Assembly (NCBI GenBank): GCA_947173895.1
Contig: CAMWGU010000002.1
Coordinates: forward strand, 17,426-81,425
Direction: 5' to 3'
Length of the DNA: 64,000 nucleotides
DNA from: an uncultured Bacteroides sp.
GTDB lineage: Bacteria; Bacteroidota; Bacteroidia; Bacteroidales; Bacteroidaceae
This document shows positions 26,772 through 35,556 of the stretch, in pieces; the first letter of the stretch is position 1; every line of letters starts with the position of its first letter. Position numbers and translations under genes: made by a program. The notes under the pieces were generated by a model. That model had not been told where the DNA came from. It did no database searches and was given only the letters and a program-made list of their open reading frames with translations.

Positions 26772-26803
26772 GTTGGGCAGTTGGGCCTTTTTTTATACCT
26801 TTG
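26772..26803 (+). promoter_or_regulatory. Bacteroidetes-type promoter of the ABC exporter gene
   Basis: TTG at 26772-26774, a 21-base spacer and TACCTTTG at 26796-26803 precede the ATG by 24 bases. Confidence 0.6.
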
Positions 26804-26827
26804 CGGCGTGATATATAACTGATAATT

Positions 26828-28666
26828 ATGCTGAAACAATTCTTTAGTTTGTTGAAACGGTATATCCTGCCATACCGCAAATACTTGGCATGGGCGTTGG
26901 TGTTGAATTTCTTGTCACAGTGGCTCAATGTGTTTTCGTTTATGGCCATTGTGCCCATATTGAATATTCTGTTTAAGATTGATACACAGTCTTACGAATA
27001 CATACCTGTCGATTTCCATAACCTGGATAAAGACGTGCTGATAAACAACGCTTATTATTATGTAAGCAATTTTGTAACCGTTCATGGTGCTTTCTATACG
27101 CTTGCCATGATGGGAGGCATTCTGGTTGTCATGACTATGCTGAAGACCGCCGGCTACTTTGCCTCTTCGGCCGTCATGGTGCCGTTGCGCACGGGCATCG
27201 TACGAGACATCCGCATCCAGGTATACAATAAGGTGCTGAGCCTGCCTCTGAGTTTCTTTTCCGAAGAGCGCAAGGGAGACATCATTGCCCGTATGAGTGC
27301 GGACGTCACTGTGGTGGAAAACTCGCTGACCAGTTCCATCGACATGCTGATACGCAATCCTATAGCCTTGCTGGTCTGCTTTGTCACGCTGTTCTCGGTG
27401 AGCTGGCAAATGACCCTGTTTGTCATCTTCATCCTTCCGCTGACGGGATGGATCATGGGTGTGGTCAGTCGGAAGCTGAAAAGGCAGTCGTCGACGGCAC
27501 AGGCGCAATGGGGTGACATCATGTCACAGCTGGACGAGACATTGGGCGGCCTGCGAGTCATCAAAGCGTTTATTGCCGAAAGCAAGATGTCCGCCCGTTT
27601 CTCGAAGATCAATAATGACTTCCGCGAAGCCATGAACGAGATGGTGATCCGGCAAAGCTCGGCCCATCCCATGAGCGAGTTTCTGGGCACTTGTGTAATT
27701 GTGATTGTCCTGTTGTTTGGCGGTGCGCTGATTTTGAACACCGATTATGCTCCGATGGATGCCGCCACCTTCATCTTCTATCTGATTATCCTGTATAGCA
27801 TCATCAATCCCTTGAAGGAATTCTCGAAAGCATTCTATAACATTCCGCAGGGACTGGCCAGCATGGAGCGTATCGACATGATTCTGAAGGCCGAGAATCC
27901 TATTGTGGATCCGGTGAAACCGCAGCCTTTGGATACGTTCGAGGACAAGCTGGAGTTTAGAAATGTGAGCTTTAGCTATGTGGCGGGACGCCCTGTGCTC
28001 CGTCATATCAACCTGTCGGTTCCCAAAGGGAAAACTATTGCGCTGGTAGGGCAGTCCGGTTCCGGCAAATCTACGTTGGTCGATTTGGTGCCGCGCTATC
28101 ACGATGTGAGCGAAGGTACTCTGTTGATTGACGGCAAGGACGTGAAGGACGTGACTATTCACGACCTCCGTTCGCTGATAGGCAATGTGAATCAAGAAGC
28201 CATCTTGTTCAATGATACGTTCTATAACAACATCACCTTCGGTGTAGAAAATGCCACGATGGAACAGGTGATAGAGGCGGCCAAGATAGCCAATGCGCAC
28301 GATTTCATCATGGAGACGGAAAAGGGGTATGACACCATGATAGGCGACCGAGGCGGCCGTCTGTCCGGCGGGCAGCGCCAGCGTGTCAGCATAGCCCGTG
28401 CCATCTTGAAGAATCCTCCTATCCTGATATTGGATGAGGCCACCTCGGCGCTCGACACCGAGTCGGAACGTCTGGTACAGGAAGCGCTGGAACGGCTGAT
28501 GAAGTCGCGTACCACAATTGCCATCGCCCATCGGTTGAGCACCATCAAGAATGCAGACGAGATTTGTGTGCTTTATGAGGGAGACATCGTGGAAAGGGGA
28601 ACTCACGACGAACTGATAGCCCTGAACGGATATTATAAGAAGTTGAACGACATGCAGTCCTTATAA
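26828..28666 (+). CDS. MsbA-like ABC exporter (fused permease and ATPase)
   Basis: The 612-residue half-transporter has a six-helix ABC type I exporter domain (about 1-330) and a nucleotide-binding domain. Walker A is 'GQSGSGKST' near residue 408, the signature 'LSGGQRQR', Walker B 'ILILDEATS', and the switch His is in 'IAIAHRLST'. Such homodimers flip lipid A-core or other lipids across the inner membrane. Its place inside a glycosyltransferase/lipid A acyltransferase locus favours the MsbA role, although drug export cannot be excluded from sequence. It has its own promoter. Confidence 0.93.
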   Translation: MLKQFFSLLKRYILPYRKYLAWALVLNFLSQWLNVFSFMAIVPILNILFKIDTQSYEYIPVDFHNLDKDVLINNAYYYVSNFVTVHGAFYTLAMMGGILVVMTMLKTAGYFASSAVMVPLRTGIVRDIRIQVYNKVLSLPLSFFSEERKGDIIARMSADVTVVENSLTSSIDMLIRNPIALLVCFVTLFSVSWQMTLFVIFILPLTGWIMGVVSRKLKRQSSTAQAQWGDIMSQLDETLGGLRVIKAFIAESKMSARFSKINNDFREAMNEMVIRQSSAHPMSEFLGTCVIVIVLLFGGALILNTDYAPMDAATFIFYLIILYSIINPLKEFSKAFYNIPQGLASMERIDMILKAENPIVDPVKPQPLDTFEDKLEFRNVSFSYVAGRPVLRHINLSVPKGKTIALVGQSGSGKSTLVDLVPRYHDVSEGTLLIDGKDVKDVTIHDLRSLIGNVNQEAILFNDTFYNNITFGVENATMEQVIEAAKIANAHDFIMETEKGYDTMIGDRGGRLSGGQRQRVSIARAILKNPPILILDEATSALDTESERLVQEALERLMKSRTTIAIAHRLSTIKNADEICVLYEGDIVERGTHDELIALNGYYKKLNDMQSL

Positions 28667-28812
28667 TTTGAGGGATATTCAGAAGAGCGTCGGCAGGAAG
28701 CAAAAGGGGGTATGTCAGGCTATTGGGGGGCAGCCCACCGGATAGGAACTAGATTGGATGGCTTGCAAATATCAATAATTGTGAGGCTGCTTCTTTGAAA
28801 TCCTTTTTATTT

Positions 28813-28844
28813 TTTGGAAGGATTTGATTATTTCGCTAAATTTG
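28813..28844 (+). promoter_or_regulatory. Bacteroidetes-type promoter of the GT90 gene
   Basis: TTTG at 28813-28816, a 20-base spacer and TAAATTTG at 28837-28844 fit the consensus exactly, 30 bases before the start codon. Confidence 0.65.
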
Positions 28845-28874
28845 TGTGCTATATAAACTAACCAATGATTTTAT

Positions 28875-29888
28875 ATGGCTGATAATATTATTTATAAAGT
28901 AAGAAGCGGAAAACCCGTCAAGTTCTTGAACTTTATTTCGGAGTTTGCCAAGCTGTTGATTCCTGACGCCTTTTATAGAAGAAGGTTGTCTCATCTGTTG
29001 GACGCGGCACGAAAACGGCCTGATTTTAATTATATAGAACAGCGTGTCAATTATTACATGAAGATAAACCGGCCTTTTACTGTATCATCCGATGACAGTT
29101 ATACAAAGGACAGGAGTTGGATTCATTATACAGGCCGGACGGGGGATTACAAGCGTAAGATGTTCCACACCGCTTATTACTTCGATCAGCACCATGTGAC
29201 CCGTTGGTTTCCTAAAAGCTACAGATGGAACTTCTGTCCCGGCGATGTGTATTTCACTCCCGAAACGCCTACTGTGGTGAAAAGCCGCCTTTTGACTCCC
29301 GACAATGCTAACTCGGTGATACTGAAGCTTGACAAGTTGCGCCATTTTATGTTCGTCAACGACACGAAAGCGTTCAGAGACAAGAAGGATGCCGTTATAT
29401 TTCGGGGGAAGATACGTCAAAGCAGGGTGCGTACGCGGTTTTTGGAGATGTTCTTCGGCCGTCCGATGTTCGACTGTGGAGTGGTGGGAAAGAATGAAGG
29501 TTGTCCGGACGAATGGATATCTGCCAAGAAGACGATACGCGAGCATCTGGATTACAAGTTCATTATGGCTTTGGAAGGCAATGACGTGGCATCCAATCTG
29601 AAATGGGTCATGTCGTCTAATTCGCTGGCGGTGATGACGCGTCCTACTTGTGAAACCTGGTTTATGGAGGGTACGCTTGTTCCTGATTATCATTATGTGG
29701 AGGTGAAGGAGGACTTCTCGGACTTGCCCGAGAAACTGGCCTATTACATGGAGCATCCGGACAAGGCGGAAGAAATCATCACCCATGCCCATGAATATGT
29801 GGAGCAGTTCTGGAATCCAGAGCGAGAGGAACTTATTTCTTTGATGGTGATGGACCGATATTTCCGTCTTTCGCAACAGGCGAAGTAA
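28875..29888 (+). CDS. Glycosyltransferase family 90 (LpsA/CAP10-like)
   Basis: The 337-residue cytoplasmic protein contains the GT90 (CAP10/LpsA) region from about residue 140: 'DAVIFRGKIRQSRVRTRFLE', 'YKFIMALEGNDVASNLKWV' and 'TCETWFMEGTLVPDYHYV'. Family members transfer glucose, galactose or xylose, and bacterial LpsA enzymes add sugars to the LPS core. It shares the + strand run with the ABC exporter and GT8 gene; the gap to GT8 is 23 bases. The donor sugar is not predictable. Confidence 0.88.
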   Translation: MADNIIYKVRSGKPVKFLNFISEFAKLLIPDAFYRRRLSHLLDAARKRPDFNYIEQRVNYYMKINRPFTVSSDDSYTKDRSWIHYTGRTGDYKRKMFHTAYYFDQHHVTRWFPKSYRWNFCPGDVYFTPETPTVVKSRLLTPDNANSVILKLDKLRHFMFVNDTKAFRDKKDAVIFRGKIRQSRVRTRFLEMFFGRPMFDCGVVGKNEGCPDEWISAKKTIREHLDYKFIMALEGNDVASNLKWVMSSNSLAVMTRPTCETWFMEGTLVPDYHYVEVKEDFSDLPEKLAYYMEHPDKAEEIITHAHEYVEQFWNPEREELISLMVMDRYFRLSQQAK

Positions 29889-29911
29889 TGAGGAGAGTGT
29901 CTTTATAACGA

Positions 29912-30865
29912 ATGAAACTTATGACTGAAAACGCTTTAACCACTATACACGTAGCTTGCAACATTGACAGCAACTATGTGAGACATTGTGCCGTGACATT
30001 GGCCTCGTTGTTCGAGAACAACCGGTCCGAACATTTTGTGATACATATCCTTGCCGGAAATTTGACCGCTTCCGAACAGGGCGTGCTTGTCCGGCTGGGG
30101 CAACGGTATCATAATGAGGTGTATTTTTATACGCCTGCTTCCCATTTGTTCGAAGGGTTGACCATACGCAAGTTCAGTAAACGGATATCCATGGCTACGT
30201 ATTACCGCTGTCTCTTGTCCGACATCCTGCCCAATGACGTAAGTAAGGTGCTTTATCTGGATTGTGACATTGTGGTGTTAGGCAGCATACGTGCTTTCTG
30301 GGACATGCCGTTGGATGGAGTGGGTGTGGCCGCCGTAGAGGATATTGGCTGCAAGGAACCCCGGCGTTATGAAATCTTGCATTACCCCATGGAGGATTCT
30401 TATTTCAATGCAGGTGTGTTGCTTGTCAATCTTGACTATTGGAGGGAGCATGATGTGCCGCGCGCATGTATAGAATACTTTCATGCGTATCCCGAACGCA
30501 TCCTGTTTAACGATCAGGATTTGCTGAACAGCATTTTGCATGAGAACAAGCTGTTGGTCGATTTGTGTTGGAACGTGCAGGATGGCTTTTACCGCAATCC
30601 TTCCCGAATGACCGATGAGTGGCGTGGGAAATTCTCGGACGTGTTGAAGCATCCGGTCATTCTACATTACACCAACCGCAAGCCATGGGAATATGACAGC
30701 CAGCACCCTTTGCGCGCCGAGTATGTCCGCTATCTGGATCTGACTCCTTGGAAGGGGTGGAGACCTTTGGACAACCCGATAAACCGGGTGAAGCGTTTTT
30801 TCAGACTGTTTCCGTTCTATGTGGGATTGCGCAGAGCGAAATATGTGGATCCGGCGCAGTTGTGA
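29912..30865 (+). CDS. Glycosyltransferase family 8 (LPS glucosyl/galactosyltransferase-like)
   Basis: The 317-residue enzyme has a GT8 GT-A fold: 'TIHVACNIDSNYVRHCAVTL' at the N-terminus, the DxD metal/nucleotide motif in 'LYLDCDIVVLGS' near residue 115, 'YFNAGVLLVNLDYWRE', and 'VILHYTNRKPW' near the end (the HY-GxxKPW motif). WaaJ/RfaI-type members add glucose or galactose to the LPS outer core. An ATG three codons in (29921) is an alternative start. It is last in the + strand run; the next gene converges. Confidence 0.92.
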   Translation: MKLMTENALTTIHVACNIDSNYVRHCAVTLASLFENNRSEHFVIHILAGNLTASEQGVLVRLGQRYHNEVYFYTPASHLFEGLTIRKFSKRISMATYYRCLLSDILPNDVSKVLYLDCDIVVLGSIRAFWDMPLDGVGVAAVEDIGCKEPRRYEILHYPMEDSYFNAGVLLVNLDYWREHDVPRACIEYFHAYPERILFNDQDLLNSILHENKLLVDLCWNVQDGFYRNPSRMTDEWRGKFSDVLKHPVILHYTNRKPWEYDSQHPLRAEYVRYLDLTPWKGWRPLDNPINRVKRFFRLFPFYVGLRRAKYVDPAQL

Positions 30866-30914
30866 TAAACGTTCCAACAGCTTGGATATTCATGTCCCGG
30901 TAGCGGGGAGACAG

Positions 30915-31898
30915 TTATTTCAAGCGTTCTCTTTTCATTGTAATCAGCGAGGGGCATAGCCATTTCAGATAGCTGTTTCTGCGCTCCAAAAAGTAATCCG
31001 ATACATTGGCTCCCAGTGTGTCGTAAAGGTGTTTGTATAAGCGGGCTTTCTCACAGCTCGCTATTTTTAGGCGTCTTATCTTTTTATATAGCAGACCGTG
31101 GCGCAGCCTTTTTTTATAATTGCTTAGGCCGGCCAGCCGGCTTTCCATGATGCTTACTATCAAGATATCTTCTTTTACTCCGTTGCCGGTCTTGTGTGAG
31201 GCGATTGTTACTTTCTGGGTATGACAGCGGAAATAATTCAATACCTGATAGAGTTCTATCACACGTCCTTGCATGGATAGCTCAAACCAGAATAGCCAGT
31301 CTCCGCAGTATTTCATGGACAGAAAGGGAGATTGGGATACCTTTTCGGCATATTCCCGCCGAAACAAGGCTCCGCTTGCGTTTATGATGTAGTTTTTCCA
31401 ATATAAGTTATATCTGGCAAAGCTTTCTCCGTCAAAGACCGCGAAGTTGTTCTTTTTCCGTATTCCCCAATGATTTACATCCCGGTGATATTTTATTTCC
31501 CCGTTTGCGTCAATCAGGTATGATCCGGCGTAACAAATGGCTGTATTGTCGTGTGCTTCTGCCAGCCGGACGCATTGTTCCAGGAAGTCGGGCTTTGCCG
31601 AATCATCTGCTTCGGCTATCCAAATGTATTTTCCGCGTGCCAGTCGGATGCCTTTCATCCACTGTATAAAGGGGCTTCGGGTGTTTTCTTTGTTGATGAC
31701 GATATGGGATACGTGTGGGTTTGTTCTGTACTCTTCCAATATTTTCACGCTTCCGTCTGTAGATGCATCGTCCAGCAATATTAATTCGTAGTCTGTATAA
31801 GTTTGTTGCAGTATGGAGTTGATACGTTCTTTTAAATAACAGGCGTAATTATAGTTGGGGACAATTACGCTTATTGTCGGGATGTGTTCTTTCCTCAT
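30915..31898 (-). CDS. Glycosyltransferase family 2
   Basis: The 327-residue GT-A enzyme has an N-terminal catalytic domain with 'ISVIVPNYNYACYLKERI', 'LLDDASTDGSVKILEEY', a variant DxD region 'WIAEADDSAKPDF' and 'CGDWLFWFEL'. The C-terminal 80 residues are basic, suggesting membrane association. It is similar in its GT2 part to the first half of the 24444-26738 fusion, so the two may be paralogs. It is the last gene of the minus-strand LPS cluster, 107 bases after the Galf-transferase-like gene. Confidence 0.9.
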   Translation of the reverse strand: MRKEHIPTISVIVPNYNYACYLKERINSILQQTYTDYELILLDDASTDGSVKILEEYRTNPHVSHIVINKENTRSPFIQWMKGIRLARGKYIWIAEADDSAKPDFLEQCVRLAEAHDNTAICYAGSYLIDANGEIKYHRDVNHWGIRKKNNFAVFDGESFARYNLYWKNYIINASGALFRREYAEKVSQSPFLSMKYCGDWLFWFELSMQGRVIELYQVLNYFRCHTQKVTIASHKTGNGVKEDILIVSIMESRLAGLSNYKKRLRHGLLYKKIRRLKIASCEKARLYKHLYDTLGANVSDYFLERRNSYLKWLCPSLITMKRERLK

Positions 31899-32005
31899 AA
31901 AGTTAATTGTTGTTTATCTTATTTTTTATGCCATTGATATTCTGGACATCGAAAGCTTTTGATGTCTGTATTAGGAATATCATGCAAAAGTGTTCTTAGT
32001 CTTCT

Positions 32006-32908
32006 TTATTTTATAATTCCCAGTTTTTCGTTTATTCCTTCCTGGTAAGCTTTCCACAATTTGGGAATATCGCTCCATTCGTATGCTTTGCCAAACGGGG
32101 CGCATACCAGTGCGGTCAGTATGTATCCGGCCACTCCGTAGAACCCACGAAGATATTTCACTCCCCAGTTGCGTCCATAGTGGTGGCTCAGGTAGGTGGA
32201 GTTGCGTATTTGGTAGAAGCGTTTCCATTTCTTTTTCCGGTTTCGCTCGTTCCAACTGTCATCCGAGAAGAACTTTTGCTTGTCCATCAGTGCGGCGGGT
32301 ACATACCTTATGCTGTATCCTGCCAGGACAGCGCGCAGGCAATAGTCTGTGTCGTCGCAGAAGATGAACAGGTCCTTGTTGGGCAGTCCTATCTTTTCCA
32401 CCACTTCGCGGCGGATGAAGGGGCCTTCGAAAGCGGTTCCTTTTATATCTACGGGGGCACTGACGGTTTCTTTGCTCAGTTTCTGCCTGTACATCGAGGC
32501 AAAGGGGTTGGTCAGGTTGTATTCGCGGAAGTCGTGGGTGAACACCTGGCCTTCCATCAGGCGGCGCGGTGCCAGTATGCCTGCTTTGCTTCGTCCGGAT
32601 TCTGCCAGCAATTCCTTCAGACATTCTGCACGAGGAAACACATCATCGTCCATGCACCATATCCAGTCGGCTCCCGAACGGAAGGCGTGTCGGATGCCGG
32701 TATGAAATCCGCCCGATCCTCCTACGTTGGGTTGGGCGATGATGGTCAGTCCCGATTGGGTGGCGAGCCATTCGGCGGTTCCGTCCGTACTGCCGTTGTT
32801 TACTACCACGATGGAGGAAACCGCATGGGTCTGACTTTTCAGACACCGGATGTTTCTTTTCAATAGTTCCAGTCTGTTATAAGTTACAACTACAGCTGTG
32901 ATATTCAT
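32006..32908 (-). CDS. Galactofuranosyltransferase-like GT2
   Basis: The 300-residue GT2 protein (ATG at 32908, where 'MNITAVVVTYNRLELLKRN' begins; the longer track start at 32995 overlaps the kinase gene) shows 'NNGSTDGTAEWL', the glycine-rich 'NVGGSGGFHTGIRHAF', the DDD motif in 'WIWCMDDDVFP', and 'FCDDTDYCLRA'. This pattern is shared with GlfT/GT_2-like Galf-transferases. The UDP-galactopyranose mutase gene in the same operon would supply UDP-Galf. It likely adds galactofuranose to the LPS core, in keeping with the Galf-containing core I recall being reported for B. vulgatus. Confidence 0.85.
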   Translation of the reverse strand: MNITAVVVTYNRLELLKRNIRCLKSQTHAVSSIVVVNNGSTDGTAEWLATQSGLTIIAQPNVGGSGGFHTGIRHAFRSGADWIWCMDDDVFPRAECLKELLAESGRSKAGILAPRRLMEGQVFTHDFREYNLTNPFASMYRQKLSKETVSAPVDIKGTAFEGPFIRREVVEKIGLPNKDLFIFCDDTDYCLRAVLAGYSIRYVPAALMDKQKFFSDDSWNERNRKKKWKRFYQIRNSTYLSHHYGRNWGVKYLRGFYGVAGYILTALVCAPFGKAYEWSDIPKLWKAYQEGINEKLGIIK

Positions 32909-32931
32909 TCTTGTGTCGGATTTTTGTATTG

Positions 32932-33684
32932 TTAGTAAAGTCCATTTATTTTTCCGGGCTGGGTGCTCCGGTAGGTGGCTATCAGCTTGAAGCATTCATC
33001 GGCATCGAAACCGCGTGCCTGTGCATATTCTTCGGCCATCCAGCGGTGCATATCGGGTGTGGCGGGCAGCCGTTCAAAGTTCTTGCAGCCTGCTTTCATG
33101 TCTATCGGCCCGATGTACATGCGGTTCAGGTCTACCACTTCAATTTGTATGCCACTGTCTGTTTTCTGAAACAGGATGTTGGCCCGTCCGTAATCTTTGT
33201 GTGCATATCCGTGTTCGTGAAGCAAGGCGGTCACCTTGCCTACGGCCCGGCATACTTCTTCCGCCTGTTCTGCTTCTTTCCCAAACAGGTCGTCGTAGCG
33301 GCGGGTGCATGTCGACAGGCTGCTGATGTAATAGCTCTTGTCGAACAAGAACCCCGAGCGAACGTTCATATATCCTATGGGTTGTGGGGTGCCTACTCCT
33401 ATCTTGAGAAGCATCCGGGCGTGTTCGTAAGAGCGTTTGGCCTTGGAAGGACGGAAGATGCCATACACAAACCGGTTGATGAAAAGGGGTTTGTGGAAGG
33501 CTTTCACTACATATTCCTTGCCGTTGTATTCCATTTTTCTCAATTCGTTCCGGCCTTTGTATATGATGGTTCCCTCGTTTCGGCGGAAACGTTCGGGGAC
33601 GGACAGCACAAATTCTTCCAATTCCTTGTAGTCGGGATGGATGACCCATGTGTGCGGATGAAGTGAAAGTATAGTCTTGTTCAT
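32932..33684 (-). CDS. Lipopolysaccharide kinase (Kdo/WaaP family)
   Basis: The 250-residue protein has a eukaryotic-kinase-like fold of the Kdo/WaaP/InaA type. The ATP-binding Lys is probably in 'KEYVVKAFHKP', the catalytic loop is 'HGYAHKDYGRANILF', and the metal-binding Asp is in 'EVVDLNRMYIG'. Such enzymes phosphorylate Kdo or heptose of the inner core. Bacteroides cores are built on a single phosphorylated Kdo, so a Kdo-kinase role is reasonable but not proven. The neighbours are glycosyltransferases on both sides. Confidence 0.85.
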   Translation of the reverse strand: MNKTILSLHPHTWVIHPDYKELEEFVLSVPERFRRNEGTIIYKGRNELRKMEYNGKEYVVKAFHKPLFINRFVYGIFRPSKAKRSYEHARMLLKIGVGTPQPIGYMNVRSGFLFDKSYYISSLSTCTRRYDDLFGKEAEQAEEVCRAVGKVTALLHEHGYAHKDYGRANILFQKTDSGIQIEVVDLNRMYIGPIDMKAGCKNFERLPATPDMHRWMAEEYAQARGFDADECFKLIATYRSTQPGKINGLY

Positions 33685-33713
33685 GCGGTTGCGGTAATAT
33701 TGGGGGTGAATAG

Positions 33714-34430
33714 TTAGATTTTATCCAGCCCTTTGGTGAATTTCAGCCAATAGTATTTCAACGGGTTTGTGTATTTCAGCTGTTTCCACGGGCGGCTGCT
33801 GTGCGGACGATGCCACACGGGCAGGGTGGTGAACAGGTAGTTCCGAAGCCCCAGCCTCAGTGACTCGTGCGAGATGGTCACGTCATACCAGTTCTTGCTT
33901 GGGTCCAGTTGGTGGAAATCGAAGGCGCCGAGCAGGGCGGGGGTAAGCAGGGAGCAGCAGAAGCTGCAATGCTTTTTTTCCGGATAAACCTGATTTTCGC
34001 GTCCTTTGGCATGCAGATATGGATAATTGATGACGCCTTGCTCGTCGGTGGTGACGGCGGCGGCTATGCCGCATTGCGGCTGTTGCAGGGCGCCGTCGAA
34101 CAGTGTCTGCAAAGTATTCTTTTTCACAATGACATCCGATTCCACTATCAGCAGGCCGGCATCGGCGGCCAGTGCTTCGCGTTGTGCCGTTTGCAGCACC
34201 AACAGGTAGTTGGGCGAAGGATGGTCCGTGAGGTCGGATAGGTTCACCAGCCGGAAATGGTATTGTCGGCTGGCTTCTTCCAGCAGCCGCGTGTTTTCGT
34301 CGGTGCTGAAGTCATTGTATATTGTATAGGTAAAGGGTACGGTTATATCCGACTCTGTAATGGCTTTTATCGTTTCCAGGGTAGAGGCTATCGAGTCCTT
34401 TACCGGTGTGATGATATGAAGGCATTTCAT
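33714..34430 (-). CDS. GT2-like glycosyltransferase
   Basis: The 238-residue protein begins 'MKCLHIITPVKDSIASTLET' and contains a GT-A nucleotide-binding region with 'YTIYNDFSTDENTRLLEE' and an ESD motif ('LLIVESDVIVKKNTL') in the DxD position. It is shorter than its neighbours and lacks a membrane segment. A conserved Cys cluster ('HCSFCCSLL') sits in the middle. It lies between Glf (13-base gap) and the kinase, so it acts in the same core pathway. Confidence 0.8.
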   Translation of the reverse strand: MKCLHIITPVKDSIASTLETIKAITESDITVPFTYTIYNDFSTDENTRLLEEASRQYHFRLVNLSDLTDHPSPNYLLVLQTAQREALAADAGLLIVESDVIVKKNTLQTLFDGALQQPQCGIAAAVTTDEQGVINYPYLHAKGRENQVYPEKKHCSFCCSLLTPALLGAFDFHQLDPSKNWYDVTISHESLRLGLRNYLFTTLPVWHRPHSSRPWKQLKYTNPLKYYWLKFTKGLDKI

Positions 34431-34443
34431 GGGCTTTTCGTTG

Positions 34444-35556
34444 TTATTCCTGGTTAAATGTTTTTTTGCACAAGGTCAGGGCTGCCGCTACGGTGTCGTC
34501 CATGTCGGCGTATGCATATTGTGCCAGACGTCCGCCAAACAATACGTTTTTATGTTCGGCCGCCAGTGCTTTATACTGGTTCATCATGTCTGTGTTCCGT
34601 TTGTCGTTTACCGGATAATAGGGTTCTTTTCCGGGAGCGAAATCATCCGGATATTCGTATGTGATGACCGTGGTGGGCTGTGTGCCGTATTCGAAGTGTT
34701 TGTGTTCTATCACACGGGTGTAGGGCACACAGCGTTCTGTGTAGTTCACTACGGCATTTCCCTGAAAGTCTTCCATGTCCAGCTGCTTGTGTTCGAAGCG
34801 CAGGCTTCTGTATTCCAGGTGTCCGCATCGGTAATCGAAGAACAGGTCTATGCATCCGGTGAACAGGATGTTGTCGGCCAGTGCTTCCAGTTCGGCACGT
34901 TGGTCAAAGAAGTTGGTGTTCAGGCGTACTTCCGTTCCCTCCAGCAGGGCATCAATCAGTACGTTGTATCCGCCTTTCGGAATGCCTTGGTAGGCATCGT
35001 TGAAGTAATTGTTATCGTATACAAACCGGAAGGGGATGCGCTTGATGATGAACGCAGGTAGTTCTTTGGCCGAACGTCCCCACTGTTTTTCCGTGTAGCC
35101 TTTGATGAGGCACCGGTAGATGTCTTTTCCGCAAAGCTTCAGGGCTTGCTCTTCCAGGTTGGCAGGTGTGGCGATATGATCAAATTCTTTCCGTTGTTCC
35201 GCTATTTTGGCTTTGGCTTCTGCCGGGGTCTTTACTCCCCACAGCTGGTAGAAGGTGTTCATGTTGAAAGGAAGATTGTATAGTTTCCCCTCAAAGTTTG
35301 CCAGCGGTGAGTTGGTATAGCGGTTAAATTCTGCCAGGCTGTTTACGTAGTTCCATACTTCCTTGTTGTCGGTATGAAAGATATGGGCACCGTATTGGTG
35401 TACATGGATTCCATCTACATCTTTACAATAGATGTTTCCACCGCGGTGGTCTCGTTTGTCAATGACCAGGCAGTGTTTTCCTGCACGTTTTGCTTCATGG
35501 GCAAATACTGCGCCGAAGAGTCCGGCACCTACTATCAGATAATCATACTTTTTCAT
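34444..35556 (-). CDS. glf: UDP-galactopyranose mutase
   Basis: The 370-residue flavoenzyme interconverts UDP-galactopyranose and UDP-galactofuranose. The FAD-binding motif is 'YLIVGAGLFGAVFAHEA' at the N-terminus. Further Glf hallmarks are 'YGAHIFHTDNKEVWNYV', 'LPFNMNTFYQLWGVKTP', 'KQWGRSAKELPAFIIKRIP' and 'TGCIDLFFDY'. The length is typical (about 370-390). Its start overlaps the end of the acyltransferase gene by 14 bases. It feeds the Galf-transferase-like GT2 encoded downstream. Confidence 0.96.
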   Translation of the reverse strand: MKKYDYLIVGAGLFGAVFAHEAKRAGKHCLVIDKRDHRGGNIYCKDVDGIHVHQYGAHIFHTDNKEVWNYVNSLAEFNRYTNSPLANFEGKLYNLPFNMNTFYQLWGVKTPAEAKAKIAEQRKEFDHIATPANLEEQALKLCGKDIYRCLIKGYTEKQWGRSAKELPAFIIKRIPFRFVYDNNYFNDAYQGIPKGGYNVLIDALLEGTEVRLNTNFFDQRAELEALADNILFTGCIDLFFDYRCGHLEYRSLRFEHKQLDMEDFQGNAVVNYTERCVPYTRVIEHKHFEYGTQPTTVITYEYPDDFAPGKEPYYPVNDKRNTDMMNQYKALAAEHKNVLFGGRLAQYAYADMDDTVAAALTLCKKTFNQE